A DNA stretch of 35,315 nt from Abiotrophia sp938010525 (GCF_938010525.1 NZ_CALLVK010000001.1:1-35315), one strand, 5' to 3'; positions 23,960 through 31,690 are shown, counted from the first letter of the stretch. Program-made: numbers and translations. Notes: generated by a model from the letters alone, not told the origin.

Positions 23960-24002
23960 GAGCCACTATCCCTTTCTACCAAATGGGATAGTGGCTCTTT
24001 TG
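23960..24002 (+). terminator. Terminator of the EET locus
   Basis: Perfect 13-bp stem (23960-23972 with 23985-23997) followed by TTTTG, eight bases after the dmkA stop. Confidence 0.88.
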
Positions 24003-24040
24003 ATATGGCGGTGCAGTCAGGGATGATGGCTTGCGGAAGA

Positions 24041-24072
24041 CAAAAAAACAGTAAGCCAAATGGCTTACTGTC
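24041..24072 (-). terminator. Terminator of the MerR/TipAS gene
   Basis: On the minus strand the palindrome at 24048-24071 (ACAGTAAGCCA arms) is followed by seven T (complement of 24042-24048). It lies nine bases after the gene's stop codon. Confidence 0.88.
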
Positions 24073-24080
24073 TTGCCTGC

Positions 24081-24818
24081 TTATTGCTTTTCTTTTACAT
24101 ATTGCTGGATGGCATCGCAGACATATTGGGCGGTGCCAGCCCCGAACTTATCGATGTTTTGTTTGAAGTCTGGATTCTGTACGTAGCCTTTGCCAATACT
24201 TGCGAACACCTCAAGCGGGCAGTCAAAGGCGTATTGGCACATATGTTGATGTAGTTTTTCGGCTAAAACGACATTCTCTTGAGCCGTGGCACTGATACCC
24301 TTTGCCAGGTTGTCAGCAAAGGCAAAGAAACAATGATTGAAGCCATCTGCAATTTCTTGTTCTTTTCCTTTTTGCTTTTCAATCGCTGCCTCAATGACTT
24401 CTTTGCCATACTTGTCCTTGGCTGCTTGCTCGTATTGTTGATTTTCATGGTAGGTGAATCCCTTAAATTTCTCTTGTGTTGACATTGTAACACTCCTTTC
24501 TTGAGCCTCGATGGTCTTTTCCAATGTTTCAATCAGTGTCAGGAGCTTTTGTTTTTCTATCTGCATTAAATCCAGTTGCCGTCTCAGGTGATAGAGGACC
24601 TCGCTATCCTCTTCTTGGAGCAGCCCCTTGATCTTCTTCAGCGAAAAACCCAGGTGCTTATAGAATAGAATCATCTGTAAAAGTGAGAGATCGTCCTCAG
24701 AATAGTACCGGTAGCCATTCTCTCTCTTTTGAGGAGACAGTAGGCCAATCTCGTCATAGTGGTGTAAGGTGCGCACTGAAACCCCACTTATTTTGCTCAC
24801 TTCTTTAATCAAATACAT
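24081..24818 (-). CDS. MerR-family regulator with TipAS ligand-binding domain
   Basis: A 245-residue regulator. The MerR winged helix is at 1-70 (IKEVSKISGVSVRTLHHYDE and GYRYYSEDDL), then a dimerisation coiled coil, then a TipAS domain (about 125-245) with conserved blocks YGKEVIEAA and FADNLAKG. TipAS domains bind thiopeptides and other compounds and switch on efflux or self genes. The ATG at 24818 has AGGAGG upstream; a longer frame from 24836 has no ribosome site. The gene is AT-richer than its neighbours and sits between dmkA and a recombination scar, so it is probably acquired. No target transporter lies beside it. Confidence 0.9.
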   Translation of the reverse strand: MYLIKEVSKISGVSVRTLHHYDEIGLLSPQKRENGYRYYSEDDLSLLQMILFYKHLGFSLKKIKGLLQEEDSEVLYHLRRQLDLMQIEKQKLLTLIETLEKTIEAQERSVTMSTQEKFKGFTYHENQQYEQAAKDKYGKEVIEAAIEKQKGKEQEIADGFNHCFFAFADNLAKGISATAQENVVLAEKLHQHMCQYAFDCPLEVFASIGKGYVQNPDFKQNIDKFGAGTAQYVCDAIQQYVKEKQ

Positions 24819-24842
24819 AGACTTACCTCCTAACACACATTA

Positions 24843-24873
24843 ATAATATACCCTTACGTTACGTTAAGGTCAA
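24843..24873 (-). promoter_or_regulatory. MerR-type promoter/operator of the TipAS gene
   Basis: Read on the minus strand: TTGACC (24873-24868) and TATTAT (24848-24843), 19 bp apart. The stretched spacer is the mark of MerR-activated promoters. The spacer holds a partial palindrome CCTTA-n8-TAAGG at 24852-24869. An alternative -10, TATATT, gives 17 bp. Self-control is inferred. Confidence 0.65.
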
Positions 24874-24955
24874 CGCCTTTTTTTAAACTAATTTTCTCCC
24901 TAGCAAAATACGGCGCGCTAAGCGCATTTTACCGCCAAATGGAGGACACGAGTAG

Positions 24956-25111
24956 GTGACTAGAGCAGAATGGCTGACTACCCATCCAGGGGCGCGCCTA
25001 CTTAATGATGCCTACAATGCTAGCCCAACCTTCGTCTTGTCAGTCCAATCCTTTGTCCTAGTGGCCAGCCTCTATTGTGTTTGGCTGGTGCTAGGTATCC
25101 TCTTGCCTTAA
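24956..25111 (+). pseudogene. Chimeric scar: internal murF fragment joined to the dmkA 3' end
   Basis: Bases 24968-25031 match murF 26224-26287 at 60 of 64 positions. From 25027 on they match the end of dmkA (from 23871), with one mismatch in the first 50 or so bases and more divergence near the stop. The two share AACCT at the join, and both parents read AACCT-x-CGTCTT there. The frame stays open from a GTG at 24956 to TAA at 25111 (51 codons), but it lacks any complete domain. The order murF then dmkA is the junction expected from a tandem duplication of dmkA-to-murF. Not considered a working gene. Confidence 0.85.
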
Positions 25112-25122
25112 CTATATTTAAA

Positions 25123-25167
25123 GCCTGCCTAGCTTGGATGACAGGCCCGAGTTAGGGAGGCCTTTTT
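25123..25167 (+). terminator. Probable terminator after the chimeric scar
   Basis: GCCTGCCTAGC and GTTAGGGAGGC pair imperfectly around an inner CCTG...CAGG loop and are followed by CTTTTT. It may be the original terminator of dmkA. Confidence 0.5.
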
Positions 25168-25254
25168 GGCCCCTAAAATAACCTTCCTTTCAGTGCAATT
25201 TGTGGCGAAATGGTGTAAACTAGTAGGTGATAAGACAAGAATGGAAGTGACTGT

Positions 25255-26658
25255 ATGAAAGCAATCCGTCTCATGGACGTTGTAAAATATACCAAGGCCA
25301 TCGACTATACGGCCAAAGATCGTCAGATTTCAATCACCAGCGTCGAATTTGATGCCCGCAAGGTGACACCTGGCTCTCTATTCGTTCCGCTAGTAGGGGG
25401 AGCGACAGACGGCCATTCCTATATTCAACAAGCCCTCGATAATGGGGCCGTGGCTACCCTCTGGTCCGCAGACCCAGCTCAGGCGCCGAGTGATGACCTA
25501 GCAGTGGTCTTCGTAGATGATACCCTCCAGGCTTTCCAAGACTTGGCTAACTTCTACCGTCGGGACCTTAATCCTATTGTGGTAGGGGTGACGGGGTCAA
25601 ACGGCAAGACTACGACCAAGGACATGACCGCCATGGTTCTCCAAGCCAAGTACCGGGTTCACAAGACTCAGGGTAACTACAACAATGAGATTGGCCTGCC
25701 TTATACCTTACTTCAGATGCCAGAAGACACCCAAGTGGCGGTCATCGAGATGGGCATGTCCGACTTCGGGGAAATTAAGCAACTGAGTGAGATTGCCCAG
25801 CCTGATATTGCGGCCATCACCCTGATTGGTGAGAGCCACCTGGAATTCTTGGGTTCCCGTGCTGGAATTGCCCAGGCTAAGTTGGAGATTCTATACGGCC
25901 TCAAGCCAAATGGCGTTTTGCTCTATCCTGCTAATGAGCCACTTATTGAGTCCCAAATGCCTGAAATTGACCAGCCAATTTACCTGCGTTCCTTTGGCTT
26001 CACAGACCATGCGGATGCCTTCGCCTATGACATGGTGGAGGAAGTGGATCGGACCTACTTCAAGACCAATCTGGAACCTAACGTCACTTGCACTATTCCA
26101 GTCCTAGGGGCCTACAATGTCAGCAATGCCCTGATTGCCCTCAGTGTGGCAGAGCTATTGGATGTGCCGCTAGAACAGGCAATCTTCCAATTAGCCAACT
26201 TCCAGTTGACGGCTAACCGTCTAGAATGGTTGACCACCCATCAAGGGGCGCGCCTACTCAATGATGCCTACAATGCTAGCCCAACCTCCGTCTTAGCCGT
26301 GCTTAAGAGCTTGGCTGCCCTTAACTTGGCGCCTGGCCAACGTCGGATTGCCGTCTTAGGGGATGTGCGCGAACTGGGTCAAGCCAGTGCCGAGCTGCAC
26401 CGTTCCCTAGCCCAAGGCCTAGCACCAGAAAGTTTCGAGCGGGTCTACCTCTTCGGTCCAGAAATTGCTAGCCTCTATGAGGCCTTGCAAGACCGCTATG
26501 AAGCCAGTCACCTCTTCTACGAGCCAGCTGACCACAGCCGCTTAATTGCGCAATTGCAGGCTGATTTGACAGATAAGGACCTAGTCCTAGTCAAGTCTAG
26601 CTTCGGAACAGACCTCTTGCAGGTAGTCACTGCCCTCACTGGCAAGGAGACACACTAG
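25255..26658 (+). CDS. murF: UDP-N-acetylmuramoyl-tripeptide–D-alanyl-D-alanine ligase MurF
   Basis: A 467-residue Mur ligase that adds D-Ala-D-Ala to the UDP-MurNAc-tripeptide in the cytosol, the last soluble step of the peptidoglycan precursor. It has the N-terminal substrate domain, the ATP loop GVTGSNGKTTTKDM (about 112-125), HKTQGNYNNEIGLP after it, and the C-terminal ligase domain with LNDAYNASPTS and LGDVRELG. GGAAG precedes the ATG. In many Lactobacillales murF follows ddl and precedes the cshA helicase gene; here the EET locus and a MerR gene lie upstream, and ddl is not in the window. A piece of it (codons 324-344) is duplicated in the scar upstream. Confidence 0.97.
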   Translation: MKAIRLMDVVKYTKAIDYTAKDRQISITSVEFDARKVTPGSLFVPLVGGATDGHSYIQQALDNGAVATLWSADPAQAPSDDLAVVFVDDTLQAFQDLANFYRRDLNPIVVGVTGSNGKTTTKDMTAMVLQAKYRVHKTQGNYNNEIGLPYTLLQMPEDTQVAVIEMGMSDFGEIKQLSEIAQPDIAAITLIGESHLEFLGSRAGIAQAKLEILYGLKPNGVLLYPANEPLIESQMPEIDQPIYLRSFGFTDHADAFAYDMVEEVDRTYFKTNLEPNVTCTIPVLGAYNVSNALIALSVAELLDVPLEQAIFQLANFQLTANRLEWLTTHQGARLLNDAYNASPTSVLAVLKSLAALNLAPGQRRIAVLGDVRELGQASAELHRSLAQGLAPESFERVYLFGPEIASLYEALQDRYEASHLFYEPADHSRLIAQLQADLTDKDLVLVKSSFGTDLLQVVTALTGKETH

Positions 26659-26669
26659 AAGAAAAGAAG

Positions 26670-26703
26670 AGCGACAAGCAGGAGATGGCTTGTCGCTTTT
26701 TTT
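26670..26703 (+). terminator. Terminator of murF
   Basis: GCGACAAGC (26671-26679) pairs with GCTTGTCGC (26688-26696), followed by seven T. Confidence 0.93.
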
Positions 26704-26787
26704 CTTGAGGCTAGCGACTGGAAAGAAAATAAGCGCTAGCAGGGCAAAAAGACATATAAAACTAGCTCATTTGCCTAGTCCTCTCAG

Positions 26788-26816
26788 TTGTGTTTCCCTC
26801 CTAGTCATGGTACACT
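26788..26816 (+). promoter_or_regulatory. Promoter of cshA
   Basis: TTGTGT (26788-26793), 17 bp, extended -10 TGG-TACACT (-10 at 26811-26816). It lies 170 bp before the start codon, giving a long leader. Confidence 0.75.
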
Positions 26817-26868
26817 AAGAGTTAGAGGTTACAACCATACAACGCGTTAACAAAGCAACATGTGTAAC

Positions 26869-26912
26869 TTGACCGCTTGATGGCCGACGGATTCGGCATC
26901 GCCGGCGGTCAA
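26869..26912 (+). promoter_or_regulatory. Structured 5' leader hairpin of cshA
   Basis: TTGACCGC (26869-26876) pairs with GCGGTCAA (26905-26912). Inside, GATGGCCGA pairs with TTCGGCATC around CGGA with one bulge. TTTTG follows, so it could act as an attenuator; alternatively it could be a temperature-sensitive element, as leaders of cold-inducible helicase mRNAs are often long. Confidence 0.6.
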
Positions 26913-26985
26913 TTTTGATGTCTTGATGACAAGATGCCACTGGAATCAACCCCAAAATTTTAGATAGAAAAGAGACGATATACCT

Positions 26986-28542
26986 TTGAAATTTACAGAA
27001 CTTAACCTGATTCAACCCTTGCTCGACTCGCTAGCCGACATGGGCTTTGAAGAGCCAACCCCGATCCAACAACAAGCAGTGCCTGTGGCCTTAGAAGGCC
27101 AAGACTTGATTGGTCAAGCCCAAACAGGGACCGGGAAGACGGCGGCCTTTGGCTTGCCAATGCTCAATAAATTGGACAAGAACCAATCCGCCATCCAAGG
27201 CTTGGTGGTAGCCCCAACCCGGGAATTAGCCATCCAAGTACAGGAAGAACTCTACCGCTTAGGTAAGTACCAACGTGCCCGTGTTTATGTGGTCTACGGG
27301 GGTTCTTCCATCGGTAAGCAAATCGAATGGATCAAGCGTAATCAACCACAAATCGTAGTCGGGACGCCAGGACGTATTTTAGACTTGATGCGTCGCAAGG
27401 CACTTAGCCTCAAGCATCTCAAGACCTTAGTCTTAGACGAAGCTGATGAAATGCTCAACATGGGCTTTATTGAAGACGTCAAGGAAATCGTGGCGACCAC
27501 GCCAGCTTCACGTCAGACTCTCTTGTTCTCAGCGACCATGCCACCTGAAATCCGCAGCCTAGCAGACCAATTCCTTAAGGAACCTGCTCACGTCAAGATT
27601 GAAGCCAAGCAAATGACCGCTGACTTGATTGAACAGTTCTTCATCAAATGCCGAGATGACGAGAAGTTTGATATCTTCACTCGCTTGTTGGATGTTCAGA
27701 TGCCAACACAAGCCATCGTCTTCTGCCGTACTAAGAAGCGGGTTGATGAGGTGGCACGCGGCCTCAGCCTACGCGGCTACAATGCTGAACTCATCCACGG
27801 TGACATTCCGCAACAGAAGCGGACTAGTGTCATCAACGCCTTCCGTCAAGGTCAGGTAGAGCTCTTGGTAGCGACTGACGTGGCGGCGCGGGGCTTGGAT
27901 ATTTCCGGCGTGACCCACGTCTACAACTATGATATCAGTCAGGATCCAGAATCCTACGTTCACCGTATTGGCCGTACAGGCCGTGCCGGTAACGAAGGCA
28001 TGTCCATCACGTTCGTGACGCCAGCAGAAATGTCCTACCTGCGCGTTATCGAAGATTTGACCCGCAAACGTATGCAACCAATGAAGCCACCAACCTTGAA
28101 GGAGGCGCAAGCAGGTCAGGTTCAATCTCTGATTGATCAGCTTAATGAGACCTTGGAAGCCGGCGATGCGGATGAGCACCGTAACACGGCTAAACTCCTA
28201 CTTAACCACTATCAGCCTAACGACTTGGTAGCGGCTATGTTAGGGCAAATCCTATCTAGCAACAGCCAAGTAGAGGTTCAAATCTCACCACAAAAACCAT
28301 TGCCAAATGCCCACCGCAAATCCGGTGGTTACAAGACTGGCAAGGGCGGCGGCAACGGCCGTCGTGGTCATCACGGTAAGAAGCGGGACTTCCACAAGGA
28401 CCGTGGCGACCGTCAAGACCATGGTCACAAGGAGCGTTTTGACCGCAAGGACAAGCGGCCACGTTCAGCTGCTAAGCCTGTAGGCAAGCCTAAGGCGGAC
28501 GGCAGCAAGAAACAATATACCATTAAAAAACGAACCAACTAA
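26986..28542 (+). CDS. cshA: DEAD-box RNA helicase CshA
   Basis: A 518-residue ATP-dependent RNA helicase acting in ribosome assembly, RNA decay and cold growth. Motifs in order: Q motif PTPIQQQAVP, AQTGTGKT (I), PTRELA (Ia), DEAD in VLDEADEML (II), SATMP (III), TDVAARGLDI (V) and HRIGRTGR (VI). A basic Gly/Arg/His/Lys-rich tail of about 75 residues (from about 443) would bind RNA. The start is a TTG at 26986: a TAG stop lies in frame at 26965 and no ATG or GTG occurs between. With only a weak AAAGAGA ribosome site, translation is probably limited or controlled. Gene order cshA–acpS–alr is typical for the order. Confidence 0.96.
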   Translation: MKFTELNLIQPLLDSLADMGFEEPTPIQQQAVPVALEGQDLIGQAQTGTGKTAAFGLPMLNKLDKNQSAIQGLVVAPTRELAIQVQEELYRLGKYQRARVYVVYGGSSIGKQIEWIKRNQPQIVVGTPGRILDLMRRKALSLKHLKTLVLDEADEMLNMGFIEDVKEIVATTPASRQTLLFSATMPPEIRSLADQFLKEPAHVKIEAKQMTADLIEQFFIKCRDDEKFDIFTRLLDVQMPTQAIVFCRTKKRVDEVARGLSLRGYNAELIHGDIPQQKRTSVINAFRQGQVELLVATDVAARGLDISGVTHVYNYDISQDPESYVHRIGRTGRAGNEGMSITFVTPAEMSYLRVIEDLTRKRMQPMKPPTLKEAQAGQVQSLIDQLNETLEAGDADEHRNTAKLLLNHYQPNDLVAAMLGQILSSNSQVEVQISPQKPLPNAHRKSGGYKTGKGGGNGRRGHHGKKRDFHKDRGDRQDHGHKERFDRKDKRPRSAAKPVGKPKADGSKKQYTIKKRTN

Positions 28543-28574
28543 CCAGAGAATAAGCCCAAAGGAGCGTGGCGATC

Positions 28575-28970
28575 GTGCGTATTGGAACTGACATTATTGA
28601 AATCGACCGAATTCAAGAAGCAGTGGCGCGGTCGCCACGCTTTGCCTCTAAGGTCTTGACGGCAGAGGAATTGGCTCGCTATGAGACCATGAAGGACCAT
28701 CGGGCCCTCGAATTCTTGGCCGGCCGCTTTGCCGCCAAGGAAGCCTATGTCAAGGCCTTGGGGACAGGCATTGGTCGCATTCGCTTCACGGATATGAGCA
28801 TTGCCAACAAGCCTTCGGGTGTGCCTTATTTTGCGGTGGCCCCCCTGACGGCAGGCGTCCAGCTCAGTATCAGTCATTCGGACCACTATGCTACGGCCAC
28901 CGTCCTGATTGAGCAAGACGAAGCCAGCTTGCAGGCGGCTTTGGACCAGTATTTGACTAGAGAAGATTAG
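28575..28970 (+). CDS. acpS: Holo-[acyl carrier protein] synthase AcpS
   Basis: A 131-residue phosphopantetheinyl transferase that activates fatty-acid ACP and could also serve DltC. Magnesium ligands are the Asp in GTDIIEIDR and the Glu in FAAKEAYVKALGTG. GGAG at 28561-28564 fits the GTG at 28575; the in-frame GTG at 28566 would be only one base from it but would give three more residues, and homologue length does not decide clearly. Lies between cshA and alr as in relatives. Confidence 0.93.
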   Translation: MRIGTDIIEIDRIQEAVARSPRFASKVLTAEELARYETMKDHRALEFLAGRFAAKEAYVKALGTGIGRIRFTDMSIANKPSGVPYFAVAPLTAGVQLSISHSDHYATATVLIEQDEASLQAALDQYLTRED

Positions 28971-28991
28971 AGTAAAAGGTAGGAAAGTCTT

Positions 28992-30155
28992 ATGTCACAA
29001 GCCAGTGAACACCGCCCAACAGTGGCGATAATTAATCTTAATGCAATTCAACACAATGTGAGGGAAATGAAGCGTCATCTGGAGCCCGACCAGGCCCTCT
29101 ATGCCGTTGTTAAGGCTAACGGTTACGGGCACGGGGCAGTTGCCGTCGCCAAGGCAGCCCTGGCCGCCGGCGCGCAAGGCTTAGCCGTTGCCACCGTTGA
29201 CGAGGGGATTGAACTCCGTCAAGCCGGCCTCCTAGCCCAGCCTATCTTAATCTTGGGCTTGGTAGATCCACGCGCCATCGCTGAGTTGGTCTACTATCGC
29301 CTGACTGTCATTGTCTCTGACCTAATCTGGTTCCAGGAAGCCTGGGCTCAGTTAGTGTCCAACCACCAAGAAAGCCTCTTGGATGATGCCAAGCTCAAGG
29401 TTCATTTGGCCTTGGATACAGGCATGGGGCGTATCGGCCTACGGACAGTAGAAGAAGTTCAAGCCTTCGCTGAGGGCATTCAGGCCTTTCCATGGGTCAA
29501 CTGGGAAGGGGTCGACACCCACTTCTCAACTGCCGGCGGGGGTGACCCTGACTATGTGGAGACCCAGTGGGCTAAATGGCAGGAGCTACTGACCGCTGTG
29601 CCGGACTCAGTCACTGTGCGACACTATGCTAACTCCGCTATGGGCGTGTGGTTCAAGCGTCAACCGGTTTCTTCCATTGAGCGCTTCGGCATCTCCATGT
29701 ATGGTATGCATCCTAAGGACGAGCGTTCTAGCCTGCCCATTGATTTGCAGCCAGCCCTCCAATTGATTTCGGAAATTGTCTACGTCAAGCAAGTGGAAAA
29801 GGGCAGCAAGATTTCCTACGGGGCAACCTATGAAGCCCAGGAAGAGGAGTGGGTTGCGACCATTCCAATCGGCTATGCAGACGGGTGGTTCCGCCACTAC
29901 AAGGACATTCCTGTCTTGGTGGAAGGCCATGCCTGCCCAGTCCTTGGGGTCATTAATATGGACCAACTTATGATTCGTTTGCCGCATCAAGTGCCAGTGG
30001 GAACCACCGTTACCTTGATTGGTCAGGACCACCACTTGGAGAACCATGCAGCGGATTTGGCTCGCCTGGTTGGGACCATTTCCTATGAAATCTTCTGCGG
30101 GCTCAGCGATCGCATTCCACGGATTTACCTTCAAGATGAGGAAGGGGAGGACTAA
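28992..30155 (+). CDS. alr: Alanine racemase
   Basis: A 387-residue PLP enzyme that makes D-alanine for MurF's D-Ala-D-Ala substrate and for the dlt operon in this window. The PLP Lys41 is in VVKANGYGHG; the catalytic Tyr276 is in SYGATY, followed by ATIPIGYADGW and VLGVINMDQ. AGGAAAG precedes the ATG. The next gene begins one base after its stop, so they are co-translated. Confidence 0.97.
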   Translation: MSQASEHRPTVAIINLNAIQHNVREMKRHLEPDQALYAVVKANGYGHGAVAVAKAALAAGAQGLAVATVDEGIELRQAGLLAQPILILGLVDPRAIAELVYYRLTVIVSDLIWFQEAWAQLVSNHQESLLDDAKLKVHLALDTGMGRIGLRTVEEVQAFAEGIQAFPWVNWEGVDTHFSTAGGGDPDYVETQWAKWQELLTAVPDSVTVRHYANSAMGVWFKRQPVSSIERFGISMYGMHPKDERSSLPIDLQPALQLISEIVYVKQVEKGSKISYGATYEAQEEEWVATIPIGYADGWFRHYKDIPVLVEGHACPVLGVINMDQLMIRLPHQVPVGTTVTLIGQDHHLENHAADLARLVGTISYEIFCGLSDRIPRIYLQDEEGED

Positions 30156-30156
30156 G

Positions 30157-30819
30157 ATGCTTACTGTTCATCAGCTGACCGTCGGGTCACTCGAGGAAAA
30201 TACTTATGCAGTCGTCAATGAAGCTGGCCAGGCCCTCTTAATCGATCCAGGGGCTGACGCGCCTAAGATTCTGGACTGGATTGAGTCCAAGGGTTGGGCG
30301 CCACAGGCCATCCTTCTGACTCATGCCCACCACGATCATATCGGGGCGGTGGATGCGGTGCGGGACCGTTATGGCATTCCACTCTATATGCATCCAGTGG
30401 AGTCAGGCTTCCTCAATCAACCCGAACTCAACCTGTCGGCTTACTGGGGTCAGCCTTTTACGGCGCGTCCAGCAGAAGTCCTCTGGGAGGATCTAGGGGA
30501 TAAGGAAGTGGCGGGTTTCCACTTCAAAGTGGTCTTCGTGCCAGGTCATAGCCCAGGCCACGTGGCTTATATTTTTGCTGATGACCATTTCGTACTATCC
30601 GGCGATACCATCTTCGCCCAAAGCATTGGGCGGACGGACCTGCCAGGTGGCTCCTACATTGAGCTTATGCAGTCCATCCATCGGGAGTTGATCCAGTTGC
30701 CAGAAGACTATGTCCTCTATCCAGGTCACGGTCCGGCTGTGACCGTGGGCGAGTCCTTGGCGACTAATCCTTATTTTGAAGTCTTTCGCAATTTGTTTAA
30801 GCATCGGTTTGAAGAATAA
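30157..30819 (+). CDS. Metallo-beta-lactamase-fold hydrolase (glyoxalase II-like, YcbL type)
   Basis: A 220-residue binuclear metal hydrolase. Ligand motifs: HAHHDH (THAHHDHIG), His in VPGHSPGH, Asp in LSGDTIF and His in LYPGHGP, the glyoxalase II arrangement. It is shorter than true GloB because it lacks the C-terminal substrate domain, so the natural thioester is uncertain. The ATG at 30157 follows GGGGAGG at 30144-30150. It is the last gene of the core region; the accessory island starts 22 bp after its stop. Confidence 0.9.
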   Translation: MLTVHQLTVGSLEENTYAVVNEAGQALLIDPGADAPKILDWIESKGWAPQAILLTHAHHDHIGAVDAVRDRYGIPLYMHPVESGFLNQPELNLSAYWGQPFTARPAEVLWEDLGDKEVAGFHFKVVFVPGHSPGHVAYIFADDHFVLSGDTIFAQSIGRTDLPGGSYIELMQSIHRELIQLPEDYVLYPGHGPAVTVGESLATNPYFEVFRNLFKHRFEE

Positions 30820-30841
30820 AATAGTTGAAGGGGTGGTGAGG

Positions 30842-30954
30842 ACTGACCCCAAAAAGTGAGAATTAAATAAAAACACCTCCAAGTTGGATTTGGTACAATA
30901 TAATCAAATGCACATGGAGGTGTTTTTATTTAATTCTCATTTACGGGGGTCAGT
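30842..30954. mobile_element. MITE-like 113-bp element with 40-bp terminal inverted repeats
   Basis: The two ends (30842-30881 and 30915-30954) are inverted repeats matching at about 36 of 40 positions, with 25 perfect inner pairs around a 33-base centre. The outer ends read ACTGACCCC. The left 16 bases (ACTGACCCCAAAAAGT) are identical to the end of the IS3-family remnant at 34921-34936. No transposase is inside and no target duplication is seen. The centre has TGGTACAAT (30891-30899), an extended -10 facing the island. Confidence 0.75.
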
Positions 30955-31226
30955 GCCAAAGGTTATGAAGTTTGGGCAAGAAAACACAATATCAAAACAA
31001 TGGCTGATTCAATATTAAACTTAGAGAACAAGGAATTAATTCAATTACACAACTCGATGATCTAATCAAAAAATCTGCCGATGATAGACAAGTCTTGTTA
31101 GATAAAATAAAGATAATTGAAGAAGTTAAGTGGATTAACAAGATACTAGATCATACTTCAGGAAAACTGGCCGTTATTGAATGGACAAAAGAAGATCTTT
31201 GTGGTGATAAACTTTATCAGATATAG
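30955..31226 (+). pseudogene. Relaxase/mobilisation protein C-terminal remnant, frameshifted
   Basis: Starts exactly at the MITE edge. The first piece reads KGYEVWARKHNIKTMADS, a pattern I associate with the C-terminal part of MobA/VirD2-type relaxases. It meets a stop at 31063. One base out of phase, translation continues with INSITQLDDLIKKSADD and on to the TAG at 31224, so a single-base deletion near 31035 is likely. The N-terminal catalytic region is absent. It shows that the island derives from a mobilisable element. Family assignment is by pattern only. Confidence 0.6.
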
Positions 31227-31234
31227 GAGGAAAA

Positions 31235-31657
31235 ATGAAGAAAACTAAAGTTGCCTTTGTGTGTGTTCACAATTCATGCAGAAGTCAAATCGCTGAAGCA
31301 CTGACAAAGAAATTTGAAGGAGATTCTATAGAGGTATATTCTGCAGGAACAGAATTAAAGGATCAAATTAATCAGGATGCAGTAAGACTTGTCAAAGAAA
31401 TATATGCAATTGATATGGAAGAGACCCAAAAGCCAAAACTTTTAGATGACATTCCTGAAGTGGATTATCTTATTACAATGGGATGTAATGTCGTTTGTCC
31501 TATTTTACCTTACACTGTTAAAAAAGATGATTGGGGACTTGAGGATCCTAGTGGAAAAAATGATCAAGAGTTTATTAAAACAATTAAGGAGATTGAAAGT
31601 AAGGTTCATAAATTAATAGAGGAAGTTGAGGCAATTTATTTTCGTGTGGAATTATAA
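31235..31657 (+). CDS. arsC: Arsenate reductase, thioredoxin-coupled low-MW phosphatase type
   Basis: A 140-residue cytosolic enzyme that reduces arsenate to arsenite. The P-loop VCVHNSCRSQIAEA holds the nucleophile Cys10 and Arg16 (C-x5-R). The two redox cysteines are in MGCNVVCP, and DWGLEDPSGK carries the general-acid Asp. GGAGG eight bases before the ATG. No arsR, arsB or acr3 gene is next to it, so arsenite export must be encoded elsewhere. It directly follows the relaxase remnant and may be read from the promoter in the MITE-like element. AT-rich, as the rest of the island. Confidence 0.92.
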   Translation: MKKTKVAFVCVHNSCRSQIAEALTKKFEGDSIEVYSAGTELKDQINQDAVRLVKEIYAIDMEETQKPKLLDDIPEVDYLITMGCNVVCPILPYTVKKDDWGLEDPSGKNDQEFIKTIKEIESKVHKLIEEVEAIYFRVEL

Positions 31658-31690
31658 AAAGGAGTCATCACTTGATGAACTCCTATTTTG
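31656..31690. terminator. Bidirectional terminator between arsC and the DUF5960-like gene
   Basis: GGAGTCATCA pairs with TGATGAACTCC (one bulged base) at 31661-31683. AAAAA lies on the left and TATTTT on the right, so it suits both convergent genes. Confidence 0.75.

Larger units (their letters stand above)
24819..25254. other. 436-bp region between the TipAS gene and murF
   Basis: Contains the MerR-type promoter, an unassigned stretch (24874-24955), the murF/dmkA chimeric scar (24956-25111), a probable terminator (25123-25167) and TGGTGTAAACTA (25211-25222), also found before dltA. No intact gene. Confidence 0.75.
26659..26985. other. 327-bp leader region between murF and cshA, no gene
   Basis: Contains the murF terminator (26670-26703), the cshA promoter (26788-26816) and a transcribed leader of about 160 bases with a strong hairpin (26869-26912). 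No coding frame is credible. Confidence 0.8.

Noticed and set aside
24956..25111. 51-codon open frame with GGAGG upstream, as a new small gene
   Set aside because: All of it is explained by a murF internal fragment joined to the dmkA tail; no complete domain, so it is reported as a scar.
27769..28179. Minus-strand frame opposite cshA
   Set aside because: Shadow of a conserved helicase gene; no start signal.
30019..30156. Longer N terminus of the MBL-fold protein inside alr
   Set aside because: The extra 46 codons overlap alr in another phase; GGGGAGG and homologue length support the ATG at 30157.
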